Shown piece after piece: positions 11,004-22,017 of a stretch of DNA of 64,000 nt (position 1 is its first letter; the number at the start of each line of letters is the position of its first letter). The DNA is from Rhynochetos jubatus (Eukaryota > Chordata > Aves > Eurypygiformes > Rhynochetidae). The stretch spans positions 38,534,700-38,598,699 of the forward strand of contig CM050648.1 of NCBI GenBank assembly GCA_027574665.1, given 5' to 3'. Both the position numbers and the translations under genes were made by a program. The notes beneath the pieces are model-generated. The model was not told the DNA's origin. It searched no databases and saw only the letters and a program-made list of their open reading frames with translations.

Positions 11004-14000
11004 TCATTTATCCTATTCTATATTCTGCAATGAAAGAAATGTGAAACTTCAGTGATTCAGAAAACAGAATTCCCACTGAAACATACTCTTAACTGATCAT
11101 GGAGATTCTGAATTTTTTTCATCAGGATAAGTATTTTCATTATTCTGCCTGAGTTTGAAGGAAGGCAGTGGGTACAGGCTGGAAGAATGCAGAGAACAAT
11201 CTAAAGGCCCCATCCTACACCCTAACATTAAGGAAAGAGGTCCTGGAAAGCTGGTAAAACATCCTTCTTAAATTGGTCTACCATAGTCATCCTCACAGTA
11301 GCTGCAGGCTTGGGGCCCATTTCATGGGATATTTCTTCCTATGTTGAAAATTAAGATCCTAATTTTTAACCCCAAACAGTCTGAAATCTCAAGGTTTCAT
11401 CTTGGTTTCAGAATCTAAGATGCTGACCCATTTTTTTTTTTTTCCCATTTTCTGACTTCATTTACTTAAATCTTCCCTTGTTTTTTTCCATGACAGCTCT
11501 TTGGCCAAACTGCAGCTATTACAGTATCCTCCTTTGGCTGTCACCCTGAGTTTCTCTCTTTTAGTCCCTGAGAAACTCCTCTTCCTAATTTAAGTCATTG
11601 TTTTATTCAGTATGTTCTGGTTACATCCTGGTTCCTTCTTTCAGTGTTTGGGTCTCCTCAAGGGTCACCATTCCACGTAATCTCAGTAAAGCACTAGATG
11701 CATTGGTCCCTTCTGTGGCTGTCATTTCAGCAAGGTATATATTTTCCTAATGTTCAGAATGAGAAAAAACCTTCACACTGAGACACTACTGCTGTCTAGA
11801 CTGATGGGAAACCTGTGATAACAGACTGCCTAAGGCACTGCCAAGCAGTAACTAGCTGACTTTGTTTATCCAGTGGCAAAAAACCCCACCCAAAACCAGC
11901 TTGCCAAGGCAGGAGAAGGAAGGTAACAATCTGCTGTGAGCAAGACTGAAACTCCTTCCTGACTGAGTTAAGGACTAAGAAATCCTTCCAAGATGAAGGA
12001 TATGGGGAAGGGTAAGGCTTGAAAGTAGTTAGTCTCCGATGGAGGTGAAGTACAGAAGGAAGCAAGGTCCCCAGGATCCATGAGAAAGAGCAGAGTGGAA
12101 GAAGGATCATCTGTCAGAGGACTGTGAACATGTTGCACCCTGTCAGCTGTAGCACAGAGGTCACCTTTGGAGCTAAGATAAACATAGAGGTATAAATGAC
12201 TGCCTTTTCCCTGCTTGCTTTTCATCTTCTGTAAACTATACTGTGAGACGCTGTGCAAATGCCTGGGATTCGGGGCTAATGCTCTGGCTCTTTGGCCATC
12301 TTCAACCAACCAGTGGATTGAGGCTACTGCACTCACTGAAACCTATCAGTGCATACAATGAACTATGAACTGCTTTTCCTGCTGAAATGACAGACATTCA
12401 TTTATTAGTCAATTCATTTGTTTGCCAAATATGCCACAATTCATTTGTTTGCCAAACATTCCTATATAAAAATGTTCATATTTTTAGTTTTATGTGATGA
12501 TAACAGTAAATTCTCCTCTGTCTGATGAAATTCAGACCTCCCTTTTTAGATACTAAAAGCTGCACAAAAAGGCACAAGTCAACAATAATATCTTTAAATG
12601 TTAGTGTCCCTGTGAACATGTGATGGGCACGTACATATTTTCAAAGACAGGAGGCAGTGTTCCGTGTCATGGATAGGCACACTGTGCTCTGTGGCACCAG
12701 TGCATCCAGTAAAAGGCATTAAAGGGCGGAACAGACAGTGGGGATGTCAGAACACATGTTGCCCCTAGATAGACCATGTTCCAGTAAAGGCCACCTTGCA
12801 GCTGGTAAGAATGTTGTTCTGCCAAAATGCAGCTGGGCTTGAGGTGTATACTGTATCAAAAGTATACTGAGGTATATACTGAGAATTAAAAGATTCAGCT
12901 CCTTTTGGTACCTTTATACTGGTAAATAAAGCAGAGCCTCATTTAGTTGGTGCAGCTAAAGGGCCACAGAGGAGGAAACCTGGATTTCTGTGGGGTAATT
13001 TGGGAGGGTGTCCTCAGCTGCCTTTAAATGGGCTTCTGAACTGAGTGAAAAGAAGGCATGACTTCTGTTTGGGGAAAGATCTATATTATTGAAGACAGCT
13101 AGGGATGTCTTCAGACTTAGGATGGATTTTCTGTAACTGCAGGAGGGAAGAGGATGGCAGGAAATGCTCTGGACCTGGAGGCAGGACTGTGAGCTGTGGA
13201 GGAGATTGGAAGAAAACCAAGGGCTTCCTGATAGAAATGGGTATGTGGGTTTGTACCTGAGTGTGAGGCTGTGGCTGTTCGAGGGGTCAGAATAAAACAA
13301 GCTAGACTGATTAGATTATGAAACGAGGAGGTAGCAAGTCTAACTTTCTTTTCTAACTTGCTGTATGATTAGTGTTAACTCATCTAATTTCTCAAGGCAT
13401 CAGTTTGTCCATCTGTGAAATGTGAATAATGTGACCGTCATCCATAAATTACACAATGCAAGTTCAACGTGATACCTACCCCCAGTGCCTCGTGGACAGA
13501 TTTTTATTTAGATACTCTACTACCTTTGAAATCACATTGAATAGGTGATTTGAAAGGTTTGTCGTAAATCTGAGTGTCGCAGATTTTTTTACTCTTTTTA
13601 GAAGAGTGAGGTGATCAGAGGATGAACTGCATTAGCAGAAGAAGTATGTTTAAATCTGTCATAAATGAGTTTGAACTGCAGTGGTCTGAAGGTATTTTTT
13701 ATTTAGGCATTCTGCCAAAATATGAGGCATTCATATTTTTATCCTCTTCATGGATTTTCTTGAAAAATAAACAACATATATATTATTGATTCAACTTTGC
13801 AGAAATGATTCAAATACAATTTGACTATTGTTGATGAATGTTGTAGATAAGATTTGTTGTAGAGGAAGTAATTTTGTGAATGTAAATGGAGAAAAAGGAG
13901 AGCTGTATGAGGCATCCATCACAAGCTGCATCTTGCGATAAACATATAGAAGGGGAAGCATTTAATTCATGGAAGACGCTGCATTGATTTGAGGATAGTC

Positions 14001-17000
14001 TTTGTACTAGCAATGGATCTCACCCTCCAGAATTCCCCAAACTCTTCTATAAACTTTATAATTTCAGGAGTTGAGTGCATCTTTGTAACACAGGGTAAAA
14101 GAAGATTCAGAGAAGTGCAGCCTACCCTTTTCTGAATAAACCATTCACAAGTTTTGTGGAAAAAGAGGTGTATGGGATTCGTCCTAAAAGAGAGCTGAAT
14201 TGCAACTTCGGTTTCAGTGCCGTAATATAAACCGTGCATTTTAATGTGTATGTCGCGTTTGCAGCAGTGCGATAATATAGAAGCATAACAATTACATCAG
14301 TAGAATGAACACATTTCTAATGGTATTTGTGTTATATGGATATATGGCTGTTGGCCTGTATGCTGATACTTTCATTGCTGCCATATACATGCAATCTACT
14401 TATGGTTAAGGTTGCCAGGCAAGTAATTACCAGAATGGAGTGCTAAGCAAGCAGTCCCGGTGTCAAAGAATCTGACCTTGTGAAGATAATGAGACAAGGA
14501 GAATTCAGAACAGATGAAAGCCAAGAGCACCTACTTTATCTACTGACAGCCAGGGAACACCTTCATGCTCAATCAGTTCCTGCTAATGAGACAAGATGGG
14601 GCAAGATGGTAAAACAGCAGTAACAGGCAAACTTTTTTTCAGCTTAATGATCTATAACTTAGATAAAATTGTCTTTTAAACCAGGCAGTAACATAAGTAT
14701 GAACAGAGAAATACAAAGAATGTACTTAATACTTTTTGATTTTGTTTACATTATAATGGGGAATGATTAATGGGTGGGGAAATATACCCTGTAGTGTGGC
14801 TGGGGGAAACTTAATCCATTTAACTTATCAAATGGAAGGCGAAAGGGCAACTCGATCACTCTCTGAGAGTCCACAACAGGAAGGGAGCACAGTAATGGAG
14901 GGTTTTCCAGCCTAGGTGGCAAACAGACACAGCATACACTGTACGGAAGCTGAAACCACAGAAATTCAGGTGAGAAACAGTGAGCTTTTGTGCATGAGGG
15001 TAATTTATTACTCAGCACTGCGGGGCTCCTTCTACCTCGATTTAAAAATTTAGTTTATTTCCAATTAAGACTGGATGCTTTTGGAAAGGTATATGTGCTG
15101 TTTTTTATGTGTTTGTGAACAGCTGGTGGTCCAGGGGTCACTCTGAAAGGATCTAAGAAAGGTAACTAAGAAGTGCAAGTTGATAGTCAGTGGGCCTGAA
15201 ACCCCATACAACATCTCCAAACCTATTGGAAAGTTTAAGGGTATGCAAATTGTGAAAGTTTGAAAACAAATGGACTAGCTAAATTAACTCTTGGACTTGG
15301 ATCAAGAATTAATGTAGGGGAATGTTGAAATCTCTCTTACACACAATATCAGACTAAACAACTACTTTGGTCTATTCTCATTTTGCAGTCTATGAATAGG
15401 ACTAATATTTTGGAACCAGACTGAGGTTAGGAAATTCTGGCATATGTTGTAGATTACCTCTTTCTGTGCATGTTAGCTAGGCAGCCTTATGAGGTGTTTG
15501 CAGGGTAGCTACCTGAATTTCCAAATTATCTTCTTGCACTCTCTTTTTTTTTTCCTGTCATTTTAAAACTACAGGAATGACAAACTCTTCCTGATGGTTA
15601 CACAAAGTTATAGCCTCATTTTTTCCATTTGGTATTGAAAACCTTTCCATTTCTTCTCTAGAGGTCGTGGTTTGGTGAGTAGGTGGTATGGGAAGGGAAT
15701 GGACTATGGGTAAGAGTAACCTGTAGGCTCAATCTTACTTGAAATTCCAGCCAAAATTATAATTAACAGACCTGAGTTTAATTAACATGCCTGAGTTGCT
15801 GTTTGTAATTCTTTTCCTTTACTTTTTGTAGTAAAGAATTTAAGCCACACAGGATGAAGCAGGCTGCCTGAAAAACACAGATCAGTTTGTGAGAGGCATT
15901 TTCATGTTCCAGCCCTTTGGGATCAAAGGGAAGGGCACTGTACTCTTCTGCAGCTCTGGCAGGGAGGGAGCTGTGAGGTTACGGAGCTGTGCTCTTCCCA
16001 TCCCTGTTTCCCTTCAGACCTGCCTCTTCCCTCTCTACAAAGCTCTTTTGGTAACTGGCACTGCACTTCAGACCCATCTCTTCAGCTGGAGCAAAGGACA
16101 AGTCCTTGCCTCTGGAAGCTGCTGGGCAGAAGTTCTGCTTTCTCTTCTAGGGGAGAAATGGGGTGTAACTTCAGAGGTCAAGGTCAGGAAGGAGAGGACC
16201 AGGGGCACCAGACGGTCTTTGGGATCAGTTTCTTCGTCTAGCCCATTATTTCATCTAGCAGTTTCTGTGCTGACCTGCAGTGAAACTGCTTGGCCTTTTT
16301 AAGAAAAACACCTAATCTTTATCTAACGTCTCAAAGCAACCAGACCACTCCGGGGAGTCAGCCTGCTCTTAACTGAGTCAAAAAACTAATGGTAGCTCCC
16401 AAATGCAAGTCAGTTCTAGAGCTTCAATGAACCTTTGTTATGATGCTCCCCTCCTGTTCTTACCTCCTTTAATAAGCAATAAAACATCTAGCAAAGCTGA
16501 GAACTCACCCAGATCATGAATTATGCTGATTAATTTACAGACCTGTCATGTCTAGCATGTTGCCAACTAGACATGTATTCCTGGACCTTGTTTTGTTTTC
16601 TTCAGGTTTGCCCTACCCCTCAGTGGTTTGTGGTGGTATGTGGTGGCCCAACTCCACGTGTCACTTAGGGTCCCTGGTGCCCTGGCTTCCCAGGTCTGTG
16701 GGTCGGTGGCCTCACAGGGCTTGGTATGCAGGCTCACCGAGTGGGAGGGCAGCTGTTGCACTTCCCCAGAGAAGTGCTGCTGTTCCAGGTTCACTGTCAG
16801 AAGACCCTCATTAGAAGTCATGTTTTTCAGCCACAAGCTTGTGCTGTGAACCCTTTCCCCTTTACTTTTCTTTGCACAGTCTTCCATATGTCCAGAGAGG
16901 AGACACTAGAAAGATCTGGAGGTAGTGCTTCTCTTCCTAGCATGTCAAAACTGGATTGCAGTTCTCAATGCTATAATCTTAGCCTAGGGCTGTCCAAAAC

Positions 17001-17127
17001 ACTGTAATTTTTTTTTTTTTTTGTTGATTGGGCAGCATAAAATTGAGGTCATGCAAGTTTGTACAAAGGGATTTTTGTTTGTTTGGTTTTTTTTTTTCCG
17101 GAAAAATACATTCTTTGCTCTATTTAT
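11004..17127. other. Single-copy non-coding DNA
   Basis: No gene was recognised. Frames of 104-137 codons at 11796-12336, 12956-13300 and 15889-16302 have no domain signature. Around 16548-16890 several frames on both strands are open at once, which reflects GC-richer composition rather than coding. A 19-bp direct repeat at 12411-12456 is listed separately. T-rich runs occur near 11428-11444 and 17006-17022. Confidence 0.45.
12411..12456 (+). repeat. 19-bp direct repeat, 27-bp period
   Basis: The sequence AATTCATTTGTTTGCCAAA occurs exactly twice, at 12411-12429 and 12438-12456, separated by 8 bases. It looks like a local tandem duplication of a 27-bp segment. Confidence 0.9.
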
Positions 17128-17346
17128 AGAATCATAGAATGTTTTAGGTTTTGGAAAAGACAATTAATATAATCAAGTCCAAACATTAGCCTAACACTGC
17201 CAAGTCCACCACTAAACCGTGTCCCTAAGCACCTCATCTACACATCTTTTAAATACCTCCAGGGATGGTTACTCAACCACTTCTACAGGCAGCCTGTTCC
17301 AGTGCCTGCCAAACCTTTCTGTGAAAAAAATTTTCCTAATACTCAG
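17128..17346 (-). mobile_element. CR1 LINE 3' end, minus strand
   Basis: The left edge carries 'agaatcatagaatg', the reverse complement of the CR1 3' terminal tail. It is followed by the reversed CR1 3' UTR and end of ORF2, including 'cacctcatctacacatctt', 'ccagggatgg' and 'ggcagcctgttccagtgcc'. About 220 bp is recognisable. Sequence from 17347 to about 17460 may be a more diverged continuation but could not be assigned. Confidence 0.9.
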
Positions 17347-19558
17347 TTTGTTCTATCATTTTTTTCTGTTCCATCCAGTTCTGCTCCAGATCCATCCAAC
17401 ACAGTTGCTCTGGGAAGCACTGCCTCAAAGTTTCAAAGGTGAGGGTTTGTTGCAGTTTTAAACTGTTAGAAGTGGGAAGTGAGCCTGGTGGTGACACAGC
17501 TGCAGGACCCAGGTTAGCATAGCTAGAGAAACCACACAAGTGTTCTGGTCTCACAAGCCTGTCTGCACATGAGCAAAACAAATTCATGTAAGGTGTTAAG
17601 AACTATAGGTCATTCCTATTTTATTTTCTTCCTTTTCTCCAAGCACTCAGTTTTTTGGTGGTGTTTTTTTTTTTCTTTCCCCATTCTTACTACCATCCCT
17701 ACTATTCTGGTGCACAGAGGCTATGGAGGCAGATACTTTTGCAGAGAGGGAAACTACTACTGGAAGCAACAAGATTCTCTGTGTTGGCCTTTAAGTACTG
17801 GATTTCAGTCCTTTAGATTCCCTCGGTCAAGAGTATTTTAATAGCAGCATGGCCCAGCAGACCGAGCAGAAGCCTGCATGGTGGCATTTCTTAGCACTGT
17901 GCACATTAGGCTGGTAAGAGCTATCTTGTGCCTCCACTCGTCACCCTGATGCACCTGGGACTCAGAAGCCCACCTCTCCAGCCCTGCACACGGTACATCC
18001 AATCTTCTTGTGCCCCTTCGTTATTCCCACCTCTATATCCAACTGTGATTATTTTCTCCAACGTTGAACTGAATCCTCCATGATATCTCCAGTCATCTTT
18101 CTTCAGGGTCTTCTTTCTGTAACCCAGGCTTTTGAGCTTAGCCTGTATTTTGTGTTCTAGAATACACGATCTTGCATCTGACTGTCTTAAAAGCATCACC
18201 AGCTGTGCTCAGACACCCTGATCGCTGTGTTTTGTGCATATTCATATATTCATGGAAGAATAAACACCTAAAATTATTTTGAATGCTTTACCTAGCTCAC
18301 TGACAAACATATCTAACCTTTTAGACCATATGCATGATACATGATCTCTAATGCAATATATGATATATGGTTTATATATGCCTGTTGTGTACATATTATG
18401 AAATATGTATCATATATACGTATGGATATTTATACATAGTTTATATATATCCTAAAATATTCCTTCTACTGCAGTGTAATCAGGCATTTACCTTGTTTGG
18501 GACAGTATACTTTTGGCTCATGGTTTTTGTTCCTTTTCAGAACTATGAGTGGGTTCAGCTACCCCCAATCCTTCCTTTCAAAATGATGTGTAATTCCTTG
18601 TGAGGCAGTGTGATGTTGTGGATCATGAGCTGCATTTGGAGCCTCTAATTACTTACCTGTTCACATCTTAACACAACTGCACAATGGGCACGGGGAAGGC
18701 CCATTTTGTTTTTCCTCATCTCTAAGAATGAGATCATAGCTTAACTCCTATGCAGAGCTCTGCAAAAGCCATGAGCGAGAGCTGGGGAAGTGACATGGAC
18801 CAAGAATCACTTCCCCCTCGTTGTCAGCAGTAGCTCAGCTGCCCAGACAAGCACCAGTTCACACTGAGAGTGTGTTATTCACCAAAGGTCAGCTGCAAAC
18901 TGGTTGTAGGTTGAGTGGTTTGGGGTTTTTTCCAAACCTTCAGGGGCATTCCTGGAGGACTCAGAGCATCTTCTGGTGCAGCCATTTTCTTTTAAGGTGA
19001 AAATAATCAAAGAATCCTTCACTTATAGATCAAGTATGGATTTCTCAGCAGCTTAAGGTCCTTCTCCTGTTACCCCATCAGGGCATTGCTGTGACTTTTC
19101 TGCTTTTCACCCTCTTGTACCAGCGTCAGAATACTTCAGCTGGCAACCTGGGCCTTTTTTCGAACTCTGATCCTGCGTGATGGTCCTGCTTCCACAAGGC
19201 ATTGTGACCCAGGGTGGCAAAGCCATTCTGTTTTACATGATCTGATCACACCTGCCCAGCCTTGGCTTGGTCCCATTGTTGTCTCATGTGTGAACTTTTT
19301 TCATTCCTACTGCACTGTAGGTTTTGTGATCCGAAGTCAAAAGTGAATCTTCTTTAACTTTGAAAAAAATGTAATTTGATGTCTCCCCTTCTATCAGTTG
19401 TTTTAATGTTTTTTTCCAATTGCATTTGAAAGACAGGTAAAAAATGTGATGTAAGGAAGAGTGAGAGATAATTTGCACACCCACTGGCACACACCAGAAA
19501 AAGAAACTAAGGTAAAACATATTGCTTTCTTCAGTGTTTTTCCCAACTTTAGCCTTAC
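17347..19558. other. Single-copy DNA, possible intron
   Basis: No repeat or gene was recognised. An AT-rich stretch at about 18330-18455 contains many TATATG/CATATA words. Under the minus-strand gene model this is the intron after the candidate exon at 19559-19694, but no further exon was found to its left. Confidence 0.4.
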
Positions 19559-19694
19559 TTTTCTCAGTAGAAAGGTATAAAAAAATCCAAACAATGAAAG
19601 CATTTAACACCAGTATGACTTTTATTGCAGCTGTCATTCTTTCCTTAGGAAAATCACGAGCAAATGCAACCAAATGCTGAAAATGGGCCGTCTC
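19559..19694 (-). CDS. Candidate coding exon with start codon and signal-anchor
   Basis: Read on the minus strand, a 136-bp segment is bounded by an acceptor (AAATCACAG before 19694) and a strong donor (AAAA|GTAAGG, with the intron starting at 19558). Its ATG at 19637-19635 has A at -3 and A at +4. It opens 26 codons plus one base before the donor: MTAAIKV, then an uninterrupted hydrophobic stretch of about 16 residues (about 7-22), then STEK. This looks like a signal-anchor or signal peptide of the kind seen in Golgi type II enzymes and secreted proteins; that comparison is inference. The frame is also open upstream to the acceptor, so the exon could instead be internal coding sequence. It lies in a 148-codon open frame, the longest outside repeats, but the part beyond the donor would be intron. 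The protein was not identified. Chance is a real alternative. Confidence 0.4.
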
Positions 19695-20964
19695 CTGTGA
19701 TTTCAAACAACTACCAAAAAATTGTGTCAAAATTACAGCTGGAAATGCAGAATTATGACTTTTCTTAGGACAGCTGATCTACTTTTGGAAAATAATAATT
19801 CCAAAGTTAGTGTAGAATAATAGTGTAGAATAAGGCAAGGAGGTTAGGGGTTTAGAGAAAGAGCTTCTGTTAGAGAAAGCATTGTAATTCAGCTGTGGAA
19901 AACAAATTTGCTCTCTCACTACTTTTTTTCTTTTCAAGTTCCTAATGATCAACTTGCAGAAATCATCTGATATTTTACAATCTTTAATGAAATTGAAGTG
20001 TATGTATTTATGCATGTGTAAATTAATACATATAAATTTATGTATAAAAAGAAAAGGAAAAATAACCTTTTTGCATCTTGGCTTCAGATTCTAGTAGATA
20101 TAAACAAAGGAGAAGAAGCTGGCAGCATCGTTTAATCATTTTGTATGGATTTTTTTTTTTTAATATCTCACTTTGTGGCTGGTTAGGTGCCAAATGAAAC
20201 CTGCTTGTGATAAATAGAGCACAATATCCATTTCTTGAGACAGTCAAGAGTCACTTCAGTCACGCAGGTAGCACAGCTCAGCAGGGTCATTTTGGTCTGT
20301 CATCTGCCTGAGAAGCCAATAATGTGTGTGGGGGGGGGTTTATACACTTGGCTGGACTTGATACTGAAGATTTTAGGTGCAAAGAAGTATTTAGACTCCA
20401 CAGATATTTTCTGTGGAGCTGCAAAAGAAGATTGCTTAATCTCAAAGACCAAAGTAGTTAGTGTTTTTCAAAGATCTGGACTATACTACAATTTGGGAAA
20501 TACAAAACTCTACTGTTAACAACATACATTTATTTAGAGTATCCTCTTCATCATGGTATCATTGCACATTTAACACCGGATCCTTTCAGAAGCTGAAATG
20601 AGTGTTAAAAAGTATATTCTGTCATGTCACTGTGATAAACAGCTTCAAGGTAAAGCAGAGAGGAAGGGATGGCCAGGTGCTTTGTCCTCACAGTGTTAGG
20701 TTGCCGGCATAAGAGAGGTACAAAGAGAAGCACCGTACACTTCTGGATGGATATGTGGCGTCTCTCACATGTGCTGGATGTGCTCCCATAGCTGCAAGAG
20801 CTGCTCAGGTGGGAAAGCAGCAGCACTGCCTGGGCAGAGGTTTCTCTCCCCCTTCTCTGAGAAAGCAGTCAGGGTGTGGATACGGCCCATGTGCTGTGCG
20901 TGTCTGTGTGGTGTCCTTCAGCCGCAAGCTCAGGGACAGTATGCTGTCCATCAACTCCTGTGTT
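19695..20964. other. Single-copy DNA upstream of the LTR
   Basis: No gene was recognised. A 9-G run lies at 20330-20338 and a T run at about 20151-20161. Under the minus-strand gene model this belongs to the large first intron. Confidence 0.4.
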
Positions 20965-21168
20965 GGGCTTGTGGGGTTGGTAGTGGGGAGGGGCTACAGG
21001 CTCCTGTAAGAAGCTGCTAGAAGCTTCCAGAGCTCCAAGTTGGAGCCACCTCTGACCACAGCTGAACCGATTAGGGCCTCTGCAAATTAACATATTTAAG
21101 AGGTGAAAACACAAAGAGAAGCAGCAGTAGAAGAAGAATGGAAAGGAGGGTGGGAGGTAAGAGAAACA

Positions 21169-21298
21169 CACCCAGGCCCACACCCAGGCCCACACCCAGG
21201 CCCACACCCAGGCCCACACCCAGGCCCACACCCAGGCCCACACCCAGGCCCACACCCAGGCCCACACCCAGGCCCACACCCAGGCCCACACCCAGGCC
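21169..21298 (+). repeat. 12-bp minisatellite, 11 units, inside LTR copy 2
   Basis: CACCCAGGCCCA is repeated in tandem without any mismatch for ten full units; the eleventh is exact for its first 10 bases and then runs into CTG. On the minus strand GGG triplets occur regularly with 3-base spacers (GGGCCTGGGTGTGGG), a register that fits G-quadruplexes. The plus strand is a matching i-motif candidate. In LTR copy 1 the equivalent place holds unrelated non-repetitive sequence, so the array expanded after the family diverged. Confidence 0.97.
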
Positions 21299-21439
21299 TG
21301 CTTGGAAAGGCAGGGAGGAGGTGGCTGGAGTAGAGGTTTCCCTGCAGCCTGTGGGGAGAGGGCAGGCTGTGCCCTGCAGCTATGGAGGGTCACGGGGGAG
21401 CAGAGACCCATCTGCAGCCCAAGGAGGACCCCATGCCAG

Positions 21440-21640
21440 AGCAGGTGGCTGTGCTGGAAGGAGGCTGTGACTCTGTGGGAAGCCTGTGCTGAAGAAGGCT
21501 GGTCCTGAAGGACTGAACCCCATGGAAGGGACCTATGTTGGGGCAGTTTGTGAAGAACTGCAGCCCGTGAGGACTCACCTTGGAGAAATTGGTGGAGGAT
21601 TGTCTCTCGTGGGAGGGACCCCGGGCTGGAGCAGGGGCAG
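21440..21640 (+). repeat. Imperfect ~45-bp tandem repeats inside LTR copy 2
   Basis: Degenerate units with 'ggaccccggg' or 'gggacctatg', 'ctggagcag' and 'tgtgaagaactgcagcccg' match those in copy 1. They are a family feature of the LTR and the source of several spurious frames. Confidence 0.6.
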
Positions 21641-22017
21641 AGTGTGAGGAGTTCTTCCCTGAGGAAGAAGGAGCGGCAGAGACAATGTGTGATGGACTGA
21701 GCACAACCTCCATTCCCCATCCCCCTGCACCACTGGAGGAGGTAGAGAAATCTGGAACAAAGCTGAGACCAGGAAGAATGGAGGGCAAGGTATTTAAGAT
21801 CAGTTTTGTTTTGTCTCTCATTGCCCTGCTCTGATGTGACTGGTAGCAATTTACATTGATTTTAACTCTCCAAGTCAAGTCCGTTTTGCCCATGATCATA
21901 AACAGTGAGTGATCCCTCCTTGCCCTTGTCTCGACCCGTGATCCTTTCCCACTGTGGGGAAGGAGCAAGTGAGCCTCAGCATGGTGCTTACTTGCTGTCT
22001 GGGCCTAAACCACTACA

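Larger units (their letters stand above)
20965..22017 (+). mobile_element. Avian LTR (ERV-type), copy 2, plus strand
   Basis: This aligns by eye along its length with the reverse complement of copy 1 at 4247-5250. Shared landmarks are the 'agaagctgctagaagc' segment near 21008, 'ggagggtcacggggg' near 21386, the ~45-bp imperfect repeats at 21440-21640, 'ccgttttgcccatgatca' near 21881 and 'tctcgacccgtgatcctttc' near 21930. Its 3' terminus differs: the last bases are 'taaaccactaca' ending at 22017, whereas copy 1 ends 'caacccaccaca'. The two are therefore likely different subfamilies. A 12-bp minisatellite interrupts it at 21169-21298. The 5' limit is approximate. The 326-codon minus-strand frame across it is antisense to the LTR and not a gene. 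Confidence 0.78.

Noticed and set aside
13967..14239. 90-codon minus-strand frame with a GTGAGA donor-like end
   Set aside because: No adequate acceptor was found and no protein family was recognised.
15889..16887. Overlapping frames up to 137 codons on both strands
   Set aside because: Mutually overlapping frames without splice context; explained by locally higher GC.
19284..19558. Remainder of the 148-codon minus-strand frame as coding sequence
   Set aside because: It lies beyond a strong GTAAGG donor, is AT-rich with Phe/Ser-rich composition, and a frame of this length is expected about once by chance in a window this size.
20869..21849. 326-codon minus-strand open frame, the longest in the window
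   Set aside because: It runs antisense through LTR copy 2 and its minisatellite; the VWAW repeat and the LHQFLQ-like blocks are repeat-derived.
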